Part shown: piece after piece, positions 1-5,852 of the stretch
Layout of the letters: each line of letters begins with the position of its first letter
Position numbering within the stretch: the first letter of the stretch is position 1
Origin: an uncultured Chloroflexota bacterium
Lineage (GTDB): Bacteria; Chloroflexota; Anaerolineae; Anaerolineales; Anaerolineaceae
DNA: 7,614 bases
NCBI GenBank assembly: GCA_902795255.1
Contig: CADBKS010000143.1
Coordinates: 1-7,614, forward strand
Direction of reading: 5' to 3'
The notes under the pieces: model-generated
What the model saw: the letters and a program-made list of their open reading frames with translations, nothing else
Told to the model about the DNA's origin: nothing
Databases searched by the model: none
Translations under genes and position numbers: made by a program

Positions 1-8
1 AGCAAAGC

Positions 9-61
9 GTTTACAGACATGCGCTTACAAGCGCACGCGGGTACCAGCGCCTTACAGGCGC
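9..61. repeat. tandem mini-hairpins with TTACA loops
   Basis: Two clear inverted repeats are visible. Positions 20-35 pair TGCGCT with AGCGCA, and 47-61 pair GCGCC with GGCGC. Both enclose a loop containing TTACA (TGTAA on the minus strand). A third, very weak copy with the same TTACA core lies at 9-18. The shared loop and GC-rich arms suggest a small repeat family or stacked processing or terminator structures. Neither arm is followed by a good T tract on either strand, so I do not call them terminators. Confidence 0.45.
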
Positions 62-68
62 AGAGCAA

Positions 69-89
69 ACCACCGGCTCAGCCGGTGGT
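69..89. terminator. strong hairpin, possible weak terminator
   Basis: Nine base pairs (ACCACCGGC with GCCGGTGGT) close a three-base TCA loop. On the minus strand the stem is followed only by a short U stretch (TTTGC), and on the plus strand by CCTGATTTATTA. It is about 160 bases beyond the stop of the minus-strand methyltransferase gene and may end that transcript. It may equally serve a gene to the left of the window. The stem is certain; the terminator role is inferred. Confidence 0.45.
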
Positions 90-246
90 CCTGATTTATT
101 ATCACTTTACGATAAAAACCGTTTTAGGCAGCAATACTGCGGAAATAATGCTCTGTTCATGCAGCAACCATTTCCGGCTGCGTGATTCTCTTTCCCCAGT
201 GCGCTCCGCGGCGGTTTATACATGCCCCTGTTCCCGGATGAAGGGA

Positions 247-1254
247 TCAGCTTTTTTCTCCCGCCTTTACGACCGCGTCATGCCATGCACGCATGTTTTC
301 TGCCGGCGTATCGGGCGGAACGTCGCATCCGGAGGAAATAATGATCCGGTTATGCGTTGCCTCAATGCGCCTGTTTACATAGTTTTCATACTCATCCGGT
401 TTCCCGAAAAGAATTTCTTCCGTTGTGCTCAGATTTCCGCAGAAGCGCTGTCCTTCCCCGAGCAGATGCTCAGCTGCTGCCAGATCGACCTGGGAATCCA
501 CATCCAGGATCCGCGTACCGGTGCCGAGCGTATACGGCATGATCCTGCTGGTTTCACCGCAGATGTGCAGACGGGCAAATCCGCCGTCTTTCTGGATCTC
601 ATCCACCATTTGTTTATGAAGGGGCATGATATGTTCTTTATAGAAAACCGGAGAGATCAGCGAACAGTTCGGTTCAACGATCTGGATCCCGTCGGCCCCT
701 GCCGCCATCTGCGCTTTGGTGAAATTCATGCCGTTTTCAAAAAAAATATCCATACCGTGTTTGAGCGCTTCCGTGTTTTTCTTCAGGTCTTTACAGGCTT
801 TTGTGATCTCACGGGCATTGCAGTACTCGGTAAACGGGCCGATACAGATGCCGAAAATATATTTTTTCCCCTTTACCTTATCCGCAACGCGTTTGATGAC
901 CTCGATCCGGTTCCCCTGCCGCGTTCCGGGTTTGATCTCCGGGATCTCAAGTTTATCAATATCGGCGAGATCATTGATGATCGGGGGAGCGTCAAATCCG
1001 CAGTTCGTCCATTCCGGTACTTTGCCGAAATCCTCGAGCTGTTCGAAAAAATCGGCATCGGGAAGGACGCAGTCGATATCAAATTCATCACAGATCTCAA
1101 GATAAGCCTGTGCCCGAAGGTCCGGTTTGTAAACAAAATCAGGGTAAGAGATACCTTTCTGCCGGGAAACCCACTCAATAACCAAAGGCATAAAAGGGGG
1201 ACGGTCAAAGGCTTCGCCATTGACAAAAGCATTGACTCTTTCGAAACCGTTCAT
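247..1254 (-). CDS. uroporphyrinogen decarboxylase family protein (MtaA/CmuA-like methyltransferase)
   Basis: A 335-residue TIM-barrel protein of the UroD superfamily. It resembles the cobamide-dependent methyltransferase branch (MtaA, MtbA, CmuA) more than haem-pathway HemE. The zinc site of that branch is visible: His230 and Cys232 in LHICG, and Cys310 in SSGCDVPPDTP. Other typical stretches are FGICIGPFTEYCNAREI (134-150) and AAGADGIQIVEPNCSLISP (184-202). These enzymes move a methyl group between a corrinoid protein and a thiol or related acceptor in the cytoplasm; the substrate here cannot be read. The ATG start has AAGGAG (1260-1265) five bases upstream. No corrinoid protein or activator gene is in the window, so the methyl carrier must be encoded elsewhere. 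It is codirectional with the ABC importer upstream but separated from it by a terminator hairpin, so it is probably a separate transcription unit. Family confidence is high; substrate is unknown. Confidence 0.88.
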   Translation of the reverse strand: MNGFERVNAFVNGEAFDRPPFMPLVIEWVSRQKGISYPDFVYKPDLRAQAYLEICDEFDIDCVLPDADFFEQLEDFGKVPEWTNCGFDAPPIINDLADIDKLEIPEIKPGTRQGNRIEVIKRVADKVKGKKYIFGICIGPFTEYCNAREITKACKDLKKNTEALKHGMDIFFENGMNFTKAQMAAGADGIQIVEPNCSLISPVFYKEHIMPLHKQMVDEIQKDGGFARLHICGETSRIMPYTLGTGTRILDVDSQVDLAAAEHLLGEGQRFCGNLSTTEEILFGKPDEYENYVNRRIEATHNRIIISSGCDVPPDTPAENMRAWHDAVVKAGEKS

Positions 1255-1332
1255 AACTGCTCCTTCTGTGTAAAATTATTGTTTTTCCGAATACAGACCG
1301 ATATTGAATGATTTACAGTGTTCTCTGAAAGC

Positions 1333-1344
1333 AGGTATTTACCT
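1333..1344. promoter_or_regulatory. palindrome AGGTA-TT-TACCT, possible operator
   Basis: A perfect five-base inverted repeat around a two-base centre. It lies about ten bases downstream of the transcription start predicted for the methyltransferase gene, where a repressor could block transcription. No regulator gene is in the window and I do not recognise the half-site. Confidence 0.3.
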
Positions 1345-1359
1345 ATTGACTTACCGGAA

Positions 1360-1388
1360 TTTATATCACATGGCAGTGTGATTTTCAC
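1360..1388 (-). promoter_or_regulatory. candidate extended -10 promoter for the methyltransferase gene
   Basis: On the minus strand TGATATAAA (1360-1368) is a good extended -10 element. The -35 region 17 bases upstream (1383-1388, GTGAAA) is poor, which extended -10 promoters tolerate. Transcription would start near 1353 and give a leader of about 100 bases before the methyltransferase ATG. It lies downstream of the importer's terminator, as an independent promoter should. This is pattern-based only. Confidence 0.4.
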
Positions 1389-1462
1389 ATATGATAATAA
1401 TGACCGATCCGGCAAAAACATGCATCCAAACGATGCGATCCAGACTGCCATATATATAAATA

Positions 1463-1493
1463 CAGAGAGCCGCTGTAAACCGGCGGCTCTCTG
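1463..1493 (-). terminator. terminator of the ABC importer operon
   Basis: Eleven base pairs (CAGAGAGCCGC with GCGGCTCTCTG) enclose a nine-base loop. Read on the minus strand, the hairpin starts 28 bases after the TAA stop of the ATPase gene and is followed by the U-rich TATTTATATATA. The position and strength fit the end of the importer transcript. The tail is interrupted by A residues, so some read-through into the methyltransferase gene is possible. Confidence 0.7.
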
Positions 1494-1520
1494 CCATTTT
1501 GTAAAACGTATTCGGAAATA

Positions 1521-2639
1521 TTACTGAAGTACCCTGACGCAGCGGTCGATGAGCTTCAGAGAAACGGTCTCGCCGACAGGGAAACGTTCGGTCAGCTGGG
1601 GATTATAAGTCTCAACGATCACCGGTTTCCCTCCGAGATCGATCTCGTATTCGATCTTGGTTCCGTAATAGGTCGCCCGTGTGATCTTACCGCTCAGATT
1701 GCCTTTGTTTCTGCTGAGTTCGATCGATTCCGGACGAACGGTAAGGCAGCAGGGCTTTCCGGCCTCCACACCGGGCATCGCTCCGGGGGCCGGGATCGTC
1801 AAATTGTGCCCGCCAACCTCGACAACTGCGGCATTTCCATCCATGCCTTTAAACATGCCTTCAATGAAGTTGGCTTTGCCGATAAAGTTGGCAACGAAAC
1901 GGTTCACCGGCTGTTCATAGATCTGGTCCGGAGTTCCCTGCTGAACGATATTGCCGTCCTTCATAATAACGATACGGTCGGAAATTGCCATGGCTTCAGA
2001 CTGGTCATGGGTCACATACAGCGAAGTGATCCCCAGACGCTGCTGCAGGGCCCGCAGGTCATCGCGCATGCTTTCGCGAAGTTTCGCATCCAGGTTGCTG
2101 AGCGGTTCGTCAAAGAGCAGTACGCTCGGTTCAATGACCACAGCGCGGGCAAGCGCGACGCGTTGCTGCTGCCCGCCGGAGAGCTGGTTCGGGAAGCGGC
2201 GTTCCATTCCTTTGAGCTGCATCATTTCCAGCACACGTTCAGTCCGGCTGATCATTTCTTCTTTCGGAACTTTCGCCACATCCAGGCCGTAAGCCACATT
2301 TTCCCACACATTGAGATGGGGAAACAGGGCATAGCTCTGAAAAACCATTGAGATCCCGCGTTTATTCGGCGGAACTTTTGCGACGTCCCTGCCGCCGATC
2401 AGAACGCTCCCGCTGGTGGGGTATTCAAAACCGGAAACCATCCGGAGCGTGGTCGTTTTACCGCAGCCGGAAGGTCCGAGCAGCGTCACCATTTCCCCGT
2501 CATTGATCTCCAGGTTGATATGGTTGACAGCAACGAAATCTTTTCCCGTATCCGGCTGCTGAAAGATCTTCGTGATATCTTTCAGAATGACATTTGAACT
2601 CTTTTTATTGAATTCAGAGTTTTGTTTGGCAGGACTCAT
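1521..2639 (-). CDS. ABC transporter ATP-binding protein (FbpC/PotA/AfuC type)
   Basis: A 372-residue ATPase that powers the importer encoded just upstream. It acts on the cytoplasmic face as a dimer. Every nucleotide-binding motif is intact: Walker A GPSGCGKTT (55-63), Q-loop Gln101 in VFQSYALFPH, signature LSGGQQQR (153-160), Walker B VLLFDEP (173-179), D-loop SNLD (181-184) and switch His211. Residues from about 290 to 372 form a TOBE-type C-terminal domain, as in the CUT1/Fbp/Pot class. The ATG overlaps the permease stop in an ATGA junction. GGAGG (2647-2651) lies inside the permease's last codons, so the two genes should be translationally coupled. The N-terminus carries about 18 residues before the fold begins. 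The subfamily covers iron, polyamine, thiamine, phosphonate and sugar-phosphate importers, so the ATPase alone does not reveal the substrate. Confidence 0.95.
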   Translation of the reverse strand: MSPAKQNSEFNKKSSNVILKDITKIFQQPDTGKDFVAVNHINLEINDGEMVTLLGPSGCGKTTTLRMVSGFEYPTSGSVLIGGRDVAKVPPNKRGISMVFQSYALFPHLNVWENVAYGLDVAKVPKEEMISRTERVLEMMQLKGMERRFPNQLSGGQQQRVALARAVVIEPSVLLFDEPLSNLDAKLRESMRDDLRALQQRLGITSLYVTHDQSEAMAISDRIVIMKDGNIVQQGTPDQIYEQPVNRFVANFIGKANFIEGMFKGMDGNAAVVEVGGHNLTIPAPGAMPGVEAGKPCCLTVRPESIELSRNKGNLSGKITRATYYGTKIEYEIDLGGKPVIVETYNPQLTERFPVGETVSLKLIDRCVRVLQ

Positions 2640-4372
2640 TTATTTTCCTCCGCTTTCTTTTTCGACTGGGGCACTCTGGACCTGGGTGCAAGCAGCAGAT
2701 TGATCACTGTGTTGAATATTCCGATAAAGACCAGCAGGATCGCGACAAGCATCGTCACGAAGGCAGATGCCTGTCCGTATTTTGCGAGGTCAAACAGACC
2801 GTAGATTTTGCTGGTAACAAGTGTCCAGCGCGGTGAAACCAGGAAGATCACTGCACTGACCGCTGTAATTGCTTTGGTAAACGAATATACGATCCCGGAG
2901 AAAAAGGCATTCCGAAGCAGCGGAAGCGTCACCCTGCGGAATGAATAACCGCTGTCCGCGCCCAGGATCGTCGAGGCTTCTTCGATCGAGTTGTCGATCT
3001 GCAGGAGCGTCGTCGTGCCTGATTCGATCGCCACCGGCATATTCCGGAAGGTAAAGACGATCACGAGGATCGCTGCCGTACCAGTCAGCAGGATCGGTCT
3101 GGTATTGAACGCAAGGATGTAAGAGATTCCCAGCACCGTACCGGGAACCGCAAACATCAGCACGGATGATACTTCGATAAACCGTTTGCCGTAATAGTCA
3201 CGTTTCGCCGTAATATACGCAATGACCATCCCCAGAAGGCCGCCGATGACAGCGGAAATAACTGCCAGGACCATAGAATTCTCCAGACTGTCGAATCCGA
3301 ACTGCAGCGCGCGGCGGTATTGGTCGAGTGTCAGGGAGAAATCGATCCCCCATGTTTTCACAAACGAACCGAAGATCACCGTCCCGTAGAAAAGCAGGAT
3401 GACCGCGGCGAAGATCATGCAGATGATGAAAAGCGGCCATTTGATATGCGGTTCATTCAACAGCTTGCGGGCCTGTGTCGGCTTGCCCGTCACGGTAACA
3501 AAACTCTTTTTGTTGACCCAGTATTTATTGAGCAGAAAAGCAATAACGGCAGGGACAAGAAGCAGAATGGCCAGCACCGAGCCTTTCCGCATGTCATAAC
3601 TGCCTGTTATGATGTTGTAGACTTCAATGGACAGTGTTGTGTAATCACCGCCGATCGTCGCCGGATTTGAAAAGTCCTCCAGGGACTGAATAAACACCAG
3701 CAGCGCACCGGAGATGATCCCCGGCAGGGAAAGCGGGAACGTGACGGTCCAGAATGTTTTCCACCTGCCCGCGCCCATATTGCAGGCCGCGTCTTCCACA
3801 GACGCGTCGATCGAAGAAAGGATCCCGGACAGGGTCAGATAAGCGATCGGGAAAAAGCTCATCGTCTGTACCAGGATCAGGCTCGGCATGCCGTAAACAT
3901 TGTTTCCCCTGATGCCGAGCAGGTTTTTGGTGATCAGCCCCTGCTTCCCGAAAAGAAAGATCACGGAAAGGCTCAGTACGAATGGCGGTGAAAGGATCGG
4001 CAGGGTGGCGATCGTCGTCAGGAATCCTCTCAGGGGCACATTTACACGGGTGATCGTATATGCATAAATATAGCCGACAAATGTGGACAGGACCGCCACG
4101 ATCAGGCCAAGCAGCATCGTCCGGCCGAATACTTTCAGATATCTTGACGAAGTCAGAATGTTCGTCAGGTTCGCCGTTGAAAAGACCCCGTTTTCATCTG
4201 TCAGGCTGAAAATAAGGACTTTTACCAGGGGATACACGACAAAAAGAATAAGCAGCAAAATCGTTGCAATGACCGCAAAAAGCAGAACCGGCTGCCGCAG
4301 AATAGTTTTGGTATCATTCAGCCGTTTCATTTGAGAGGCGGTTTTACCGCTGCCTTTTGAGGTAACTTCCAT
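2636..4372 (-). CDS. ABC transporter permease, fused double-domain (FbpB/AfuB/ThiP type)
   Basis: A 578-residue inner-membrane protein in which two binding-protein-dependent transport domains are fused, so a single chain forms the whole channel. The first half runs from about 28 to 283 and the second from about 312 to 562, with about twelve hydrophobic segments overall. Each half has the cytoplasmic EAA loop that docks the ATPase: EDAACNMGAGRW...LP (193-217) and EEASTILGADSG...LP (464-485). The N-terminus (1-27) and C-terminus are polar and lysine-rich, as expected for cytoplasmic tails. The ATG is preceded by a G-rich Shine-Dalgarno stretch (4376-4384), whereas the internal Met16 lacks one. 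The gene follows the binding-protein gene after 106 bases holding a strong stem-loop, and overlaps the ATPase gene by four bases. Fused permeases are typical of the ferric, sugar-phosphate and phosphonate members of this superfamily. Confidence 0.93.
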   Translation of the reverse strand: MEVTSKGSGKTASQMKRLNDTKTILRQPVLLFAVIATILLLILFVVYPLVKVLIFSLTDENGVFSTANLTNILTSSRYLKVFGRTMLLGLIVAVLSTFVGYIYAYTITRVNVPLRGFLTTIATLPILSPPFVLSLSVIFLFGKQGLITKNLLGIRGNNVYGMPSLILVQTMSFFPIAYLTLSGILSSIDASVEDAACNMGAGRWKTFWTVTFPLSLPGIISGALLVFIQSLEDFSNPATIGGDYTTLSIEVYNIITGSYDMRKGSVLAILLLVPAVIAFLLNKYWVNKKSFVTVTGKPTQARKLLNEPHIKWPLFIICMIFAAVILLFYGTVIFGSFVKTWGIDFSLTLDQYRRALQFGFDSLENSMVLAVISAVIGGLLGMVIAYITAKRDYYGKRFIEVSSVLMFAVPGTVLGISYILAFNTRPILLTGTAAILVIVFTFRNMPVAIESGTTTLLQIDNSIEEASTILGADSGYSFRRVTLPLLRNAFFSGIVYSFTKAITAVSAVIFLVSPRWTLVTSKIYGLFDLAKYGQASAFVTMLVAILLVFIGIFNTVINLLLAPRSRVPQSKKKAEENK

Positions 4373-4417
4373 AGACCCTCCCCCTTTGCTGCATCTGCAC
4401 AGCGGGTTTGATTGAAA

Positions 4418-4445
4418 GGCTCCCTCCCGAAGTCGGAAGGGAGCC
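4418..4445 (-). terminator. intercistronic stem-loop between binding-protein and permease genes
   Basis: In the minus-strand RNA, GGCUCCCUUCCG pairs with CGGGAGGGAGCC. This gives twelve pairs, including one U-G pair, and an ACUU tetraloop. It starts 33 bases after the binding-protein stop and is followed by UUUCAAUC, a short U stretch. It could be a partial terminator or a 3' end that protects the upstream message. Either would give more binding protein than permease, which is the usual stoichiometry of such importers. The structure is clear; the function is inferred. Confidence 0.7.
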
Positions 4446-4478
4446 CGGCTTATACATCAGATCAATCAAACGGAAACC

Positions 4479-5510
4479 TTAGGACTGCGGTTTCGCAACG
4501 ATCTTTTCTTCGAATTCTTCGCAGTACTTGCTCTTGTTGTTGGAAGCCCAGACCGCGTCGTAGTCGATCACAGGAACCTGGTCCAGGGTGACAAGGCCTT
4601 CGGCAACAGGAGCCTGGGTGTTGGTCGGGACACGGAAGGAATCATTTTCGGCATAGGAGCCCTGGCCGGCAACGGAGCAGATCCAGTCAATGAATTTCTT
4701 CGCGTTTTCCTGTTCGTCCGCAGGACCGTTCTTGATCAGCGCGACAGCGCCGACTTCGAAGCCCGTGCCGTCTTCGGGGAAGGAAAGCTCAATGTGATAG
4801 CCTTCCGGAGTCAGCTGGAGCGCATCGTGGGAGAAGGTCAGCGCGATCGCGGCTTCGCCCAGCGCCACGGCGTTCGGAGCGGCGGAACCGGATTTTGTAT
4901 ACTGGCTGATATTCTTGTTCAGTTCGGTCATGTATTCCCAGCAGCCTTCTTCGCCTTTGAGCTGGATCAGGGTCGCAAGGACGGTGTATGCGGTACCGGA
5001 GGTCGCCGGATGGGCCATGATGATCTCGCCCTTGTATTTTTCATCGAGAAGGTCAGCCCAGGTCTTCGGATATTCATAGCCGTTTTCCTTGAACCAGTCG
5101 GAGTTGCACGCGAATGCGATGCAGCCGACATAGATCGGGTTCCAGGTTCCGGTCGGATCCAGGTAAGCCGCGGGAGTGTTGGCCAGTTCGGGGGACTGGT
5201 ACGGTTCGAACAGTCCGCGTTCGGCAGCAGCGATATAGTTATCGGTGGAACCGCCAAACATCAGGGCAGCCTGCGGATTATCCTTTTCGGCTTCAACACG
5301 GGTGAGCATTTCACCGGCGGAAAGGCGGATGTAATCGATCTTGATACCGGTTTCTTCAGCGAACTTATTGAAGTAATAGATCACTTCGGTTTCGGGGAAG
5401 GCCGTGTAGATGGTCAGCTTATTGCTGTCCGCAAATGCAGCGGTCGCCAGAGCACTCAGTGCCGCGATCAGGCATAAAGCCAAAAGAATTAAACGTCTTT
5501 TATTGTTCAT
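4479..5510 (-). CDS. extracellular solute-binding protein of an ABC importer (FbpA/AfuA/PhnS-like)
   Basis: A 343-residue exported receptor, first gene of the importer operon. The N-terminus has MNNKRR, a hydrophobic stretch (7-25) and AFA before Asp28, a signal-peptidase-I pattern. Cys13 is not in a lipobox. The mature part follows the type-2 periplasmic binding fold: KLTIYTAFPE (31-40), MFGGSTDNYI (84-93), YVGCIAFACNS (127-137), WADLLDEKYKGEIIMAHPATSGTAYT (151-176, the family hallmark) and FVxGAVALIK-like FEVGAVALIK (251-260). Ferric-binding FbpA proteins have two adjacent tyrosines after the GEAAIAL segment. Here that place reads TFSHD (225-229), so iron chelation in the FbpA manner is unlikely. 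From memory, AfuA-type sugar-phosphate receptors use a His-Asp pair near here; I could not check this. The ATG has AAAGGA (5518-5523) seven bases upstream. Family confidence is high and substrate confidence low. Confidence 0.92.
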   Translation of the reverse strand: MNNKRRLILLALCLIAALSALATAAFADSNKLTIYTAFPETEVIYYFNKFAEETGIKIDYIRLSAGEMLTRVEAEKDNPQAALMFGGSTDNYIAAAERGLFEPYQSPELANTPAAYLDPTGTWNPIYVGCIAFACNSDWFKENGYEYPKTWADLLDEKYKGEIIMAHPATSGTAYTVLATLIQLKGEEGCWEYMTELNKNISQYTKSGSAAPNAVALGEAAIALTFSHDALQLTPEGYHIELSFPEDGTGFEVGAVALIKNGPADEQENAKKFIDWICSVAGQGSYAENDSFRVPTNTQAPVAEGLVTLDQVPVIDYDAVWASNNKSKYCEEFEEKIVAKPQS

Positions 5511-5540
5511 ATGAATATCCTTTCTTTGAATAAAAAATAC

Positions 5541-5558
5541 AAACCGCCGGAGCGGTTT
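5541..5558 (-). terminator. terminator-like hairpin in the importer leader
   Basis: AAACCGC pairs with GCGGTTT around a four-base loop. On the minus strand it is followed after three bases by six U residues (5532-5537). It ends about 30 bases before the binding-protein ATG, inside the leader made by the promoter at 5700-5727. On the plus strand it is also followed by T residues, but no plus-strand gene ends here. The simplest reading is a transcription attenuator for the importer operon. Confidence 0.55.
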
Positions 5559-5574
5559 TTTACGGTTTTAAGGG

Positions 5575-5654
5575 ACAGATACCGAGAAAGCGGCAGTGAT
5601 CTTTGCAGAACAGCCTGCTTTTGAAATCACTGAGTTTGACCATCTTCCATCTGT
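5575..5654 (-). ncRNA. candidate structured leader RNA (unrecognised, cis-regulatory)
   Basis: In the minus-strand RNA, ACAGAU (5654-5649) can pair with AUCUGU (5580-5575). This encloses a long hairpin at 5632-5594: seven pairs CAGUGAU/AUCACUG, an internal loop, GCAG/CUGC and a GCUGUU loop. A short CCG/CGG hairpin follows at 5593-5582. Together they form a three-way junction directly upstream of a terminator-like hairpin, the layout of a riboswitch or attenuator. I compared it by eye with remembered TPP, SAM, cobalamin, glycine, fluoride, ZTP and T-box consensus features and found no match. The pairings are read from sequence; ligand sensing is only a hypothesis. Confidence 0.35.
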
Positions 5655-5699
5655 ACGCATTGATTTGACCCGGTTTTCATTCCATAAACTGATAAATCA

Positions 5700-5727
5700 A
5701 TCATAATTCAATTGAATACTGTGTCAA
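5700..5727 (-). promoter_or_regulatory. sigma-70 promoter of the importer operon
   Basis: On the minus strand TTGACA (5727-5722), a 16-base spacer and TATGAT (5705-5700) form a near-consensus promoter. Transcription would begin near 5693, leaving about 183 bases before the binding-protein ATG. A perfect 12-bp palindrome fills most of the spacer. Confidence 0.75.
5706..5717. promoter_or_regulatory. 12-bp perfect palindrome ATTCAATTGAAT, possible operator
   Basis: The palindrome lies wholly between the -35 and -10 elements of the importer promoter, abutting the -10. A dimeric repressor there would exclude RNA polymerase. I do not recognise the site as that of a named regulator, and AT-rich palindromes can arise by chance. 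Confidence 0.4.
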
Positions 5728-5791
5728 GGGTAAATGAAACTGACAAAAGTCCGTAATTAAATATTACAAACTGATTCATACGTCATCTGAT

Positions 5792-5820
5792 TTGACATGT
5801 TCAGGGTCAGGGTTTAAAAT
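5792..5820 (+). promoter_or_regulatory. sigma-70 promoter of the phosphodiesterase gene
   Basis: TTGACA (5792-5797), a 17-base spacer and TAAAAT (5815-5820) form a strong promoter. The start would be near 5827, giving a leader of about 26 bases with Shine-Dalgarno TAAAGGAG (5838-5845) seven bases before the ATG. The spacer contains a tandem repeat of TCAGGG (5801-5812). Confidence 0.75.
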
Positions 5821-5852
5821 AATCATCAGTTCAAATGTAAAGGAGCCCTTTC

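Larger units (their letters stand above)
1..246. other. non-coding stretch with a hairpin cluster
   Basis: I see no supportable gene here. The stretch lies downstream of the minus-strand methyltransferase gene. Its first 89 bases carry several short inverted repeats, listed separately. From about 90 to 246 I see only unremarkable sequence with weak small repeats, such as GCAG/CTGC near 132-144. A plus-strand open frame crosses the whole stretch and continues opposite the methyltransferase gene. I read that frame as a shadow of the real gene. Confidence 0.6.
5511..5852. promoter_or_regulatory. divergent control region between importer and phosphodiesterase genes
   Basis: This 342-base gap has no open frame I can support. 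It holds a minus-strand promoter at 5700-5727 driving the importer through a leader of about 183 bases, and a plus-strand promoter at 5792-5820 driving the phosphodiesterase gene through a short leader. The nine-base word TGATTTGAC occurs at 5661-5669 and again at 5788-5796, overlapping the plus-strand -35 element. The two starts are about 135 bases apart, so a shared regulator is possible but not shown. Confidence 0.7.

Noticed and set aside
1..89. CRISPR array
   Set aside because: The repeats are short, palindromic, unequal in arm length and spacing, and lack uniform spacers.
19..1311. A 430-codon plus-strand open frame opposite the methyltransferase gene
   Set aside because: It covers the whole antisense of a gene with clear family motifs. 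It has no recognisable domain, a Cys/Phe/Arg-rich composition and no good ribosome site. It is a codon-bias shadow.
1386..1406. A partial Fur-box-like word (GATAATAATGA) upstream of the methyltransferase gene
   Set aside because: It lacks the inverted half-site of a Fur box, and AT-rich intergenic DNA often gives such partial matches.
1251..1451. A 66-codon minus-strand frame whose stop overlaps the methyltransferase ATG as ATGA
   Set aside because: The overlap looks like coupling, but the ATG has no Shine-Dalgarno and emerges directly from the terminator tail. The peptide has no family look, and the candidate promoter lies inside it.
4794..5477. A 227-codon plus-strand open frame opposite the binding-protein gene
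   Set aside because: It lies entirely antisense to a protein with strong family motifs and a good start, and shows no domain of its own.
5511..5693. T-box leader for the importer
   Set aside because: I found no TGGNACCGCG-type T-box sequence before the terminator-like hairpin, and the genes are not aminoacylation or amino-acid biosynthesis genes.
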